The notes under the pieces: model-generated
Seen by the model: only the letters and a program-made list of their open reading frames with translations
Databases searched by the model: none
Told to the model about the DNA's origin: nothing
NCBI GenBank assembly: GCA_050015355.1
Contig: JBEKBO010000032.1
Location: 1-38,204 of the forward strand
DNA: 38,204 nucleotides
Origin: CAWBRT01 sp050015355
GTDB lineage: Bacteria; Acidobacteriota; Terriglobia; Terriglobales; Acidobacteriaceae
Direction: 5' to 3'
Position numbers and translations under genes: made by a program
Shown: piece after piece, positions 25,355 to 32,171 of the stretch
Layout of the letters: every line of letters begins with the position of its first letter
Position numbering within the stretch: the first letter of the stretch is position 1

Positions 25355-26293
25355 TCAATCAATCTCCGGCATGGAGGCAAGCATTTTCCGCGACTCCGTC
25401 CGGATGTAAGGATTGGGGTCATCCTTGGCCAACTGCTGCAACGCCTGCCGCACGCTGGTATCGGCGCGGCTGGCTTCCAGCGCGTGCAGCGCTCCCATGC
25501 GGATGCCGGGGTTGTTGTCATTCAGCAGCGCTTCCACAACCGCGTTGCGCACGCGAATATCTCCGTGCACGTACGGCGTAACCGCCTCCAGCGCCTTGAG
25601 CCGGACACCGGGGTTGCTGTCATATCGCAGGGCAAAGACCAGCCCTTCGCGGATACGGCCATCCTCGGGCTTCTGCCGGAGCACATCGATGGAGTCCATG
25701 CGCACACCGGAGTTGTAATTGTTCCGCGTCGCGTAAAGCAGCAACTGCTGGATCTCCGGATCGCTCAGCGAGCCCTGCACCTGCTCCGGAGTGGTCTTGT
25801 CGTACTGAATCTTGATCCGGTTGGTGCCGGCTTCCTGCTGAATAGTGCGTATGCCGGAGATGGAAGCCTCGGCATGCGGCTGCGGGCTCGTCGGAGTCAC
25901 GCCGGCGGCGCCGCGAACGCCGCCCGCCACGCTATACATCGTGCCCAGGCCCGAGCCAAAGCCCACGATGAAGATTACGGCCGCCAGCGCTGGCGAGAAT
26001 CGCCACTGCCGCAGCCACGCCACCGGGTCCAGGACGAATCGCCGCCAACCCTGCAACTGCTCCGCCGTCTCCAGCCGCTCCTGAAGTTCCATGCGGGCCG
26101 CAGCCAGCAGGTTCGGCGTTACCTCCAGCTTCGGCAAGGCGTCGAGCTGCTCGTGCAAGCCCCGGAACTCGCTTATGACGGCCGCGCATTGCTGGCAGCG
26201 ATTGGCGTGCTGCTCCAACTCGAAGCGCGCATCGTCAGGCAGCTCGTTGTAGAGGTAAAGCGTTACGTTTTGTTGCACCCACTCGCAATTCAT
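25355..26293 (-). CDS. Zinc-finger anti-sigma factor with periplasmic HEAT repeats
   Basis: A 312-residue single-pass membrane protein. The N-terminal zinc-binding anti-sigma motif is H29-x3-C33-x2-C36 (within ELEQHANRCQQC) with an earlier Cys 3, as in ZAS/zf-HC2 proteins that sequester ECF sigma factors. One transmembrane helix lies at about 101-122 (ALAAVIFIVGFGSGLGTMY). The outer part, residues about 175-310, holds four HEAT-like repeats of 33-34 residues. Each contains a (P/S)GVR-x3-A/I motif (R198, R231, R265, R298). The sigma gene is 37 bp upstream, which supports the anti-sigma role. HEAT repeats usually bind proteins, so the outer domain is a plausible envelope sensor; this is inference. 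Confidence 0.88.
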   Translation of the reverse strand: MNCEWVQQNVTLYLYNELPDDARFELEQHANRCQQCAAVISEFRGLHEQLDALPKLEVTPNLLAAARMELQERLETAEQLQGWRRFVLDPVAWLRQWRFSPALAAVIFIVGFGSGLGTMYSVAGGVRGAAGVTPTSPQPHAEASISGIRTIQQEAGTNRIKIQYDKTTPEQVQGSLSDPEIQQLLLYATRNNYNSGVRMDSIDVLRQKPEDGRIREGLVFALRYDSNPGVRLKALEAVTPYVHGDIRVRNAVVEALLNDNNPGIRMGALHALEASRADTSVRQALQQLAKDDPNPYIRTESRKMLASMPEID

Positions 26294-26330
26294 GACTTCT
26301 TCCTCTTATTAATCCTGTCGCCCGCGGCAA

Positions 26331-27032
26331 TCACCGCGCGTTCGCCAGTGCGGCGCGCAACTTCTGGGTCGCGCGAAACAGCGTGTTCTTGACGGTCTCT
26401 TCGGTGGTGTTCAGTGCCTCCCCAATCGTGCGCAGCCGCAGGCCCTCGTAGTGCTTCATCTCAAAGACGATGCGCTCGCGCGCTGTCAACTTCTTGAGTG
26501 CCAGCGCAATGCGAGCGGCCAGTTCGCGCCGCGCCAGATTGCGCTCAGGACTGGAGCCCGGACGTTCGTCGGCCACCTGCTCGAGCAGGTTGAGTTCCCG
26601 TCCCTCGGCGTCGCTCGCCACCGGCGGTTCCTCTTTGCGCGTCTGTTTCCGGCGCAGATGGTCGAGGCAGAGATTGGTGACGATGCGGTAAATCCAGGTG
26701 TAGAACGAGCATTCGAAGCGAAAGCCGGCAAGATTCCGATAAGCCTTGAGGAATGCTTCCTGGTAGATGTCCTTCGCATCATGCTCGGAGCCGGTGAGGT
26801 GGAGCGCGAGCCTGAGCACAGCCTGATCGTACTGGCGGACCAATTCCTCGAACGCGGCGCGATTGCCGCGCTGCGCTTCACGAATCAGCTCCGCGTCGTT
26901 GACCCGGCTGGCATTCTGCCCGAGCATAGCTCCCGTTCGCTGGGGGGCAATCATTCCTGAAATTTCTTGCGTGCCCTCTCTTCCATCGTAATTTGTGGAT
27001 GGAAAAGCCGCCATCATCGCCTCGGCTGACAT
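26331..27032 (-). CDS. RNA polymerase ECF sigma factor (RpoE-like)
   Basis: A 233-residue group-4 sigma factor. Region 2 covers residues about 50-130: region 2.2 DIYQEAFLKAYRNLAGF binds core polymerase, and region 2.4 FYTWIYRIVTNLCLDHLRRK reads the -10. A variable Glu-rich linker follows. Region 4 then gives LTARERIVFEMKHYEGLRLRTIGEAL and TTEETVKNTLFRATQKLRAAL, the -35-reading helix-turn-helix. The frame starts at ATG 27032 with AGGTGG seven bases upstream; alternative in-frame ATGs at 26954 and 26927 would remove a non-conserved N-terminal extension. It is first in a four-gene minus-strand operon with its presumed anti-sigma factor. Autoregulation is likely, but I could not identify the target promoter. 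Confidence 0.93.
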   Translation of the reverse strand: MSAEAMMAAFPSTNYDGREGTQEISGMIAPQRTGAMLGQNASRVNDAELIREAQRGNRAAFEELVRQYDQAVLRLALHLTGSEHDAKDIYQEAFLKAYRNLAGFRFECSFYTWIYRIVTNLCLDHLRRKQTRKEEPPVASDAEGRELNLLEQVADERPGSSPERNLARRELAARIALALKKLTARERIVFEMKHYEGLRLRTIGEALNTTEETVKNTLFRATQKLRAALANAR

Positions 27033-27216
27033 GGCTGCGCCACCTGATCTCTCGTCACCCCTGCGGCGGGGCGAACCGCTAGCACTTATTGGACGAGAGA
27101 AAGGACGATTGGTTAGCAGGTTACGGTAGAGCGGTTCCGGAGGTATCTGGGGCTCTCAACCCCAAGCCAAAACGAGCATGGCTTTTGAGTGACTACGCCT
27201 CCCGGGTATGCAGCCC

Positions 27217-27249
27217 GAGACTCCCCCCTTGGCGAAAGGAGAGAGTCTC
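27217..27249 (-). terminator. Hairpin downstream of rplI
   Basis: GAGACTC (27217-27223) and GAGTCTC (27243-27249), extended inward by CCTT/AAGG pairing, form a stable stem about 30 bp beyond the rplI stop. No T-run follows on the minus strand, so it may be an mRNA 3'-end structure, not a classical intrinsic terminator. Confidence 0.4.
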
Positions 27250-27280
27250 TGACTCATTCTTCACCCTATCTGGACAGAGA

Positions 27281-27751
27281 TCAGGCCTGCGGCTGTTCGC
27301 CTTCGACCGCTTCCTTCGTGATTGTCACCTTGATGGTGGTGGTGACCTCGCGATGCAGTTTGATGGGAACGGTAAACTCACCCAGGGCTTTGAGCGGTTC
27401 CTCGAGCTGCAACTTGCGGCGGTCGATGGTGAAGCCGCGATGCTCCAGCTCGTGCGCAATGTCGGCCGAAGTCACCGAGCCGAACAACTGGTCGTTTTCG
27501 CCTGAGCGGCGGGTGAAGCTCAAGTTGACCCCGTCGAACTGCTTGGCCAGCAATTCGGCATCGGACTTCTCTTTGACGCCACGGCGCACGGAAGAGGCCT
27601 TCATCTGCTCGATGACGGCCTTGTTGGCCGCACTGGCTTCAATGGCGAGTTTGCGGGGCAGCAGATAGTTGCGCCCGTACCCTTCGGCGACCTTCACCAC
27701 GTCGCCGCGGGAGCCCAGCTTCGGGACATCTTCTTTCAAAATGACTTCCAT
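27281..27751 (-). CDS. rplI: 50S ribosomal protein L9
   Basis: Ribosomal protein bL9, which binds 23S rRNA near the L1 stalk. The 156-residue product has the conserved N-domain MEVILKEDVPKLGSRGDVVKVAEGYGRNYLLPRKLA (shown here only as its signature start), a connecting helix, and the C-terminal domain with LFGSVTSADIAHEL. It ends in a slightly extended acidic tail. A GGGAG lies about ten bases before the ATG. It is the last gene of the rpsF-rpsR-rplI cluster. Confidence 0.97.
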   Translation of the reverse strand: MEVILKEDVPKLGSRGDVVKVAEGYGRNYLLPRKLAIEASAANKAVIEQMKASSVRRGVKEKSDAELLAKQFDGVNLSFTRRSGENDQLFGSVTSADIAHELEHRGFTIDRRKLQLEEPLKALGEFTVPIKLHREVTTTIKVTITKEAVEGEQPQA

Positions 27752-27880
27752 CGTAAAAACTCCCTAAGAATTCCTGAAATCTTGAACTGCTGGGTCAAAC
27801 TGACTTCAGCTTCATCCCGGCCGGTTTCCCGGCCTTACTCAGGATGACCGGCGACTTGGCGGCATATTCCGGCCGTTCGC

Positions 27881-28246
27881 CTAATGACGAGCGGCAAACG
27901 GCAGCAGCGCTATGTTACGCGCCTGCTTGATGGCTTCCGTCAGACGCCGCTGATGTGGAGTGCAGACCCCGGTCAGGCGGCGGGGAACGATCTTTCCGCT
28001 CTCGGCAACGAATTGCGACAGCAGCCGCACGTCCTTGTAGTTGATATTGTCGATTTTTTCCGTACAGAACTTGCACACCTTCTTGCGGCGAAAGAACTTG
28101 CGTCCGCCTTCACGTCCGCCGCCAGGGCCAGAGGGACGTTGTCCGCTACGCGGCCCACTGGGGCGCGAGCTGGGACGTGGACCCGGCTCGGGTGCAGAGC
28201 TCTCGGAAGCAACCGGAGCTGCCGTATTGGTATTCTCGTCTGCCAT
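27881..28246 (-). CDS. rpsR: 30S ribosomal protein S18
   Basis: Ribosomal protein bS18, partner of S6 on the small-subunit platform. The conserved core is in the last 75 residues: KFFRRKKVCKFCTEKIDNI, LLSQFVAESGKIVPRRLTG, and CTPHQRRLTEAIKQARNIALLPF. It keeps a CxxC plus a further Cys, suggesting the zinc-binding form. The first 45 residues are an unusual low-complexity extension rich in Pro, Ser, Arg and Gly (PRPSSRPSGPRSGQRPSG). The ATG at 28246 has GGAG close upstream, so the extension appears to be translated. Total length is 121 residues against about 75-90 for most bacteria. Confidence 0.95.
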   Translation of the reverse strand: MADENTNTAAPVASESSAPEPGPRPSSRPSGPRSGQRPSGPGGGREGGRKFFRRKKVCKFCTEKIDNINYKDVRLLSQFVAESGKIVPRRLTGVCTPHQRRLTEAIKQARNIALLPFAARH

Positions 28247-28334
28247 AACTCTCCTTCACTGCGATCCCGCTCGATGACCTGTCTCCCACTCGTCAGCACA
28301 GGACCAGCAGAGCACTGTCGCGATAGAAACTGCT

Positions 28335-28352
28335 GGACCGGATAGCCGGTCC
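28335..28352. repeat. Perfect hairpin between rpsF and rpsR
   Basis: GGACCGG (28335-28341), loop ATAG, CCGGTCC (28346-28352). It lies in the 162-bp spacer where many bacteria carry ssb. It has no T-run, so it may be a processing or regulatory structure of the ribosomal-protein mRNA. Confidence 0.5.
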
Positions 28353-28408
28353 GGATGCGCCTGCGCCGACCTTGAAGTTAGCGCGGCGCTCGGCAAACCA
28401 CTGGTAGG

Positions 28409-28822
28409 TTAGGCCTCGAGCGAGGCGGGCTCCGCGCCCGGACCCGTTTCGCCGGCGGCTTCCGCTGCCTGCCTGCCCTGTCCCTTGCGGTGCGATTCGC
28501 GAATCTGGCGAACCTTCTCCAGCCGCTTGCCTTCCTCGTCGGTGCGAACGGTGATGAACTTGATCACCTGCTCAGCCACGCGCAGGCGGCGTTCCGCCTC
28601 TTTTACCACCCCGCCGGCGCCTTCGACGTTGAACAGAATGTAATTGCCATCGTTGAACTTGCGCACTGCGTAGGCCATGCGTCGCTTGCCCATGCGCTGA
28701 GTGCCGGTAATGACGCCACCCGCACTGGTGATGTTCGTCTCCATCGTCGCCACCAACTTGTCGACATCCTCGTCGGCCAGGTCGGGACGAACAATGAACA
28801 TAATTTCGTAAGTACGCTGCAT
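28409..28822 (-). CDS. rpsF: 30S ribosomal protein S6
   Basis: Ribosomal protein bS6, which pairs with S18. The 137-residue product begins MQRTYEIMFIVRPDLADEDVD and shows the GGVITGTQRMGKRRMAYAV and DGNYILFNVEG segments of the ferredoxin-like fold. A C-terminal extension rich in Glu, Ala and Gly follows (about residues 105-137), a frequent but variable feature. I chose the ATG at 28822 because it gives the family N-terminus and has AAGGAG/GGAG upstream; the frame is open to 28858. No ssb lies between rpsF and rpsR. Confidence 0.95.
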   Translation of the reverse strand: MQRTYEIMFIVRPDLADEDVDKLVATMETNITSAGGVITGTQRMGKRRMAYAVRKFNDGNYILFNVEGAGGVVKEAERRLRVAEQVIKFITVRTDEEGKRLEKVRQIRESHRKGQGRQAAEAAGETGPGAEPASLEA

Positions 28823-28970
28823 TGTGTTCTCCGAACTCCTTGTCATTCCGGCGAACACGAAGTCCGCCGGGCATCCCGGTTTCGCTCATCAGCCCAACCA
28901 CGGCTTTTGGATTGAAACCGGTTGGCGAGAGCGCTTGCCGGCGCTTCCGCCGCGGGCATTGACCCGCAAA

Positions 28971-29579
28971 TCACTCTTCCTTAGGCGGCTGCTCCGCCGC
29001 ATCCGGCGGCGGCACTTTGCGGTTGAAGCGGGTCATCGCCGCTCCCGGACCTTGCCGCAGGATGATCTCCACCGCGTCGGCAGCCGCATCCAGCATCTCG
29101 TCGGCCGCCGGGTCCAGCTTCGACCTCCACGGCGTGAGCACGTATTCCTTGCCGCTGGCGATGGCGTGCTCCGGCGCGATTCCCAACCGGATCCGCAGTA
29201 TCTCCTGCGTCTCCAACTCGCCGATCACCGACTTCATCCCGTTATGACTGCCGGCGCTGCCGCGCTGGCGAATCCGAACACTCCCGAAGGGCAAGTCGAG
29301 ATCGTCGTAAATCACGATCAGGTCCTTCTCCGGGTCCGCCTCGTATTCCTGAACCAACGCGGCGACCGACGTTCCGCTCAGGTTCATGTACGTTTCCGGC
29401 TTCGCCAGCAAAACCGGAACGTCTGCAACACGGGCCCGAGCGGTGGCCGCCCTGCAATGCCGGTTGTCGACCCTCACTCCGCAGCGCTCGGCCAACCGGT
29501 CGATCGCCAAAAAACCCATGTTGTGCGGCGTGAACTGGTACTCGATGCCCGGATTTCCGAGCCCGACAATCAGTTTCAC
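28971..29579 (-). CDS. pth: Peptidyl-tRNA hydrolase
   Basis: Pth releases tRNA from peptidyl-tRNAs that drop off the ribosome. The 202-residue product shows LIVGLGNPGIEYQFTPHNMGF (catalytic His and the first Asn), KPETYMNLSG, and the catalytic Asp in IYDDLDLPFG. The RIRQRGSAGSHNGMKS loop, usually GGHNG, is slightly changed here. The start is a GTG at 29579 with GAGGAAC just upstream; the frame is open to 29726, but that extension is not family-like. It ends with a Pro/Glu-rich tail. It follows rplY closely, the common rplY-pth pairing. Confidence 0.95.
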   Translation of the reverse strand: MKLIVGLGNPGIEYQFTPHNMGFLAIDRLAERCGVRVDNRHCRAATARARVADVPVLLAKPETYMNLSGTSVAALVQEYEADPEKDLIVIYDDLDLPFGSVRIRQRGSAGSHNGMKSVIGELETQEILRIRLGIAPEHAIASGKEYVLTPWRSKLDPAADEMLDAAADAVEIILRQGPGAAMTRFNRKVPPPDAAEQPPKEE

Positions 29580-29726
29580 CAGTTCCTCGTTCTTTGGTTG
29601 CTCGCTGGCGCCGCTCGCCACGGCGCTCGTTGGGAGCTTGCCGCCATCGGCCGCATCCGTTTCCCCCGGGGTCCCCGACGGGGGCAGCCAACCGGGAACA
29701 CGCGGCCACCGACGGCCATCGAACAA

Positions 29727-30509
29727 CTACTTCTTGCTTTCCTTGGTCTCTTTCTTGCCTTCTTTGCTTTCCTTGGTCTCTTTCTTGCCTTCTTTGCTTT
29801 CCTTGGCTTCTTTCTTCCCTTCCTTGCCTTCCTTGGCCTCTTTTTCCTCGACTTCGGCTTCGCCCTTGCCCTTCTTGATGACCTCGGGCTCGGCCGGTCC
29901 GGCAGCCGCTTCTTCCGCGGCGGCTTCCACGGTTGGCGCAACCTCTTCCTTCACTGCGACAACGTGCGCGACCAGTTGATTCGGATCGGTCAGGAACTTG
30001 ATCTTCTCCGTGCGTGGAAGGTCGGCAACGCGAACGCCCTGCCCGAAAACCAGTTCGCTGACGTCGCAATCGATATGGCCGGGAATGTCGCCCGGCAAAC
30101 ACTCGATCTCGATCTCGCGCAGCACGAAATCCAGGATGCCACCCTGCGTTTTGACGCCCACCGCTTCGCCCTTCAACTGAATCGGCACGCTGATCTGCAG
30201 CATCTTGTCCATGGCGATACGTTTCAGGTCGACATGGAGCAGGTGACCCTTGATGGGCTCGTTCTGCCAATCGACGATCATCGCCTTGGCCTGCTCGCCA
30301 TCGAGCGAGACGTCGATGATGGTGTTATGGCCCGACTCGGAGTGCAGAATCTTGGTGATCTGCTTGGGATCGACGGCGATCGCCCTGGGCTGGCTCCCGG
30401 CGCCATACAAAACGGCGGGAATCGAGCCGGTGCGGCGTAGACGCCGGGCGGCGTTCTTGTCTCCCGCCTCGCGCGGCTTGGCTTCCACTAAATTGGCTGC
30501 TGTAGACAT
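29727..30509 (-). CDS. rplY: 50S ribosomal protein L25/general stress protein Ctc
   Basis: Long (CTC) form of bL25, which binds 5S rRNA. The 260-residue product has the N-terminal 5S-binding beta barrel (EAGDKNAARRLRRTGSIPAVLYGAG, then GHNTIIDVSLDGEQAKAMIVDWQ). The TL5/CTC C-terminal domain follows (EIECLPGDIPGHIDCDVSELVFGQ, then VADLP). The last 50 residues or so are a Lys/Glu tail made of ten-residue repeats (SKEGKKETKE), encoded by a 30-bp tandem repeat at 29737-29826. I placed the start at ATG 30509 (MSTAANLVEAKPRE), after a GAGGAAA-type site. It is located between prs and pth. Confidence 0.95.
   Translation of the reverse strand: MSTAANLVEAKPREAGDKNAARRLRRTGSIPAVLYGAGSQPRAIAVDPKQITKILHSESGHNTIIDVSLDGEQAKAMIVDWQNEPIKGHLLHVDLKRIAMDKMLQISVPIQLKGEAVGVKTQGGILDFVLREIEIECLPGDIPGHIDCDVSELVFGQGVRVADLPRTEKIKFLTDPNQLVAHVVAVKEEVAPTVEAAAEEAAAGPAEPEVIKKGKGEAEVEEKEAKEGKEGKKEAKESKEGKKETKESKEGKKETKESKK
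29737..29826 (-). repeat. 30-bp tandem repeat in the 3' end of rplY
   Basis: Two identical 30-bp units (29737-29766 and 29767-29796) are followed by a degenerate third unit (29797-29826) and traces of a fourth. Each encodes the decapeptide SKEGKKETKE or a variant. The perfect identity of two units suggests a recent duplication and a likely length polymorphism between strains. Confidence 0.9.
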
Positions 30510-30570
30510 AATTCCGTTTTCCTCTACCTGCTGGCTCGGCACGGTGCTTCGGCACCCGCCGGCGAATCGG

Positions 30571-31665
30571 CTACGTGAACAATCTGCTGACCGAAGTTTC
30601 CTCGTGAATCGACTGAATGGCCCGTGCAATCAGGCCGGCGATGGATAACACCCTGATCTTCGGCTCGTTGCGGGCCGCCTCGGACAGCGGAATTGTGTTG
30701 GTGACAACCAGCTCGGTCAGAGCCGATTGCGAAATTCTTTCGATGGCCTGTCCCGACAATACCGGATGCGAAGCGCAGGCATAGACTTGGCGCGCACCGG
30801 CCTCGAGCAAGGCGCTGACGGTCTTGACCAGCGTGCCCGCCGTGTCGATGATGTCGTCGATAATGAGGCACGAGCGTCCGTCAACGTCGCCGATGACGTG
30901 CATCACCTCGGTGACGTTCATGTCCGTGCGGCGCTTGTCAACGATGGCCAACGCCGCATTCATTTTCTTGGCGAAGAAGCGGGCGCGCTCCACGCCGCCG
31001 GCATCGGGCGAAATCACCGTCAGATCCGGCAGGTTCAGCTTGCGGAAGTGATCCACCAGCACCGGCGAAGCGAACAGGTGATCGACGGGAATATTGAAAA
31101 ACCCCTGAATCTGCGGTGCATGCAGATCGACGATCAGCGCGCGGTCGGCGCCCGCCGTAGTCAGCAGGTCGGCCACCAGCTTCGAGGAAATAGGCACACG
31201 CGGCTTATCCTTGCGGTCCTGGCGGGCATATCCAAAGTATGAAATGACGACCGTGATGCGGCGCGCCGAGGCCCGTTTGAGGGCATCGATCATCAGCAGG
31301 AGCTGGATCAGGTTGTGCGCCACCGGATCGGAGGTGGGTTGCACGATGAAGACATCGGAGCCGCGAACGTTCTCCTGGATCTGAACGTAGATTTCGCCGT
31401 CGGAGAACTGCGTGTGGTGACACTGGCCGAGAGGCATTCCGAGAAATTCGCAGATTTCCTTGGCGAGAGCGGGATTGGAGGTTCCGGAGAAGATCTTGAA
31501 CTTGTCGTCTTGACGGGCGCGGATGGGCTTACGATCCATTTTCGTCTCCAGCGCTTTCTTGTCACTCGTCGCCGTCGCGGTACCAATCGCATCAGCTTGT
31601 TCTGGACGCGAATCCGGCGCAATTGTCGAGGGCTGCAACGAGCTCGTCTTTGTCGCTGAATCCAT
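30571..31665 (-). CDS. prs: Ribose-phosphate pyrophosphokinase (PRPP synthetase)
   Basis: Makes PRPP from ribose-5-phosphate and ATP for nucleotide, His and Trp synthesis. Seen: KIFSGTSNPALAKEICEFLG at the N-terminus of the fold, VVISYFGYARQDRK (ATP loop), DLHAPQIQGFFNIPVDHL (catalytic flexible region), and the PRPP-binding loop CLIIDDIIDTAGT. Two starts are possible. ATG 31665 has GGGAGG eight bases upstream and gives 364 residues with a low-complexity Ser/Thr/Ala N-terminal extension. ATG 31539 (MDRKPIRARQDDKFKIFSG) has GGAGA upstream and gives 323 residues, nearer the usual 310-320. I list the longer because its ribosome-binding site is better. Upstream lie tRNA-Gln and ispE. Confidence 0.95.
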   Translation of the reverse strand: MDSATKTSSLQPSTIAPDSRPEQADAIGTATATSDKKALETKMDRKPIRARQDDKFKIFSGTSNPALAKEICEFLGMPLGQCHHTQFSDGEIYVQIQENVRGSDVFIVQPTSDPVAHNLIQLLLMIDALKRASARRITVVISYFGYARQDRKDKPRVPISSKLVADLLTTAGADRALIVDLHAPQIQGFFNIPVDHLFASPVLVDHFRKLNLPDLTVISPDAGGVERARFFAKKMNAALAIVDKRRTDMNVTEVMHVIGDVDGRSCLIIDDIIDTAGTLVKTVSALLEAGARQVYACASHPVLSGQAIERISQSALTELVVTNTIPLSEAARNEPKIRVLSIAGLIARAIQSIHEETSVSRLFT

Positions 31666-31789
31666 CCCTGTTTGCCTCCCGGAAGCTGAATTCCCTGCAT
31701 CCACCCGACGCCACGCTTATGTCCGCCTAAACCCTGACTAACGCTTCGCTCAACCACCCGTCAGCGCACGCCGCTTGCACGAACGAGGA

Positions 31790-31813
31790 TGGCTGGGCGG
31801 CTAGGATTCGAAC
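31790..31813 (-). repeat. Duplicated 3' end of tRNA-Gln (pseudo-tRNA fragment)
   Basis: 24 bases identical to the 3' end of the complete tRNA-Gln, from the T-loop GTTCGAATCC through the acceptor strand to CCA (corresponding to 31946-31969). Beyond that point the sequence diverges and no matching 5' acceptor strand is found within tRNA distance, so this fragment cannot form a tRNA alone. Confidence 0.85.
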
Positions 31814-31945
31814 TGGAGCCGCTTTGCGGGCGTCGCGGGGTCCCCGGAAAGCCAGATTTCAGGCTTTCTAGGATGCTCCGAGCCCGCAGGCGAAATCCTG
31901 AGCGTTAGCGAAGGACCTCTCCCAACATTACCAGCCAAATCACCT

Positions 31946-32019
31946 TGGCTGGGCGGCTAGGATTCGAACCTAGACAAAGTGCTCCAAAGGCACTTGACCT
32001 ACCATTAGTCGACCGCCCA
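31946..32019 (-). tRNA. tRNA-Gln (anticodon TTG)
   Basis: A complete cloverleaf on the minus strand. The acceptor stem pairs TGGGCGG with CCGCCCA, the discriminator is G and CCA is encoded. The anticodon stem pairs AGTGC with GCACT around the loop CTTTGGA, giving anticodon TTG, which reads CAA. The T arm is CTAGG-TTCGAAT-CCTAG. It sits between ispE and prs, the common Acidobacteria/Firmicutes order. It is flanked on the 5' side (32096-32129) and the 3' side (31790-31813) by exact partial copies of itself. Confidence 0.95.
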
Positions 32020-32095
32020 GTACACAAGCCTTTCCCAGTACAACAAATCTCGAGGCGGGACCCCGTCATGCGCCGTTTTCGCGCGTGACGGGCAG

Positions 32096-32129
32096 AAAGG
32101 CACTTGACCTACCATTAGTCGACCGCCCA
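32096..32129 (-). repeat. Duplicated 5' half of tRNA-Gln (pseudo-tRNA fragment)
   Basis: 34 bases identical to nucleotides 1-34 of the complete tRNA-Gln (31986-32019), from the acceptor 5' strand through the D arm into the anticodon loop (ends GCCTTT). The sequence then diverges. Between this fragment and the intact gene lies a hairpin CCCGTCA / TGACGGG with GCGC/GCGC inside, at about 32063-32093. Confidence 0.85.
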
Positions 32130-32171
32130 ACACCCGGATAGCGGGCCAGACTTTCCGCCGGCGACACCAGC

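Noticed and set aside
29580..29726. N-terminal extension of pth up to ATG 29726
   Set aside because: The GTG at 29579 has a good ribosome-binding site and gives the canonical Pth start; the extension is unlike any Pth N-terminus.
28824..30440. 538-codon plus-strand frame across pth and rplY
   Set aside because: It covers two clear genes on the other strand, and its Phe/Leu-rich stretch is only the reverse reading of the rplY Lys/Glu repeat.
31790..32129. Split tRNA assembled from the 5' and 3' fragments
   Set aside because: The two fragments together lack nucleotides about 35-51 (anticodon 3' side, variable loop, T-stem 5' strand), so they cannot make a tRNA.
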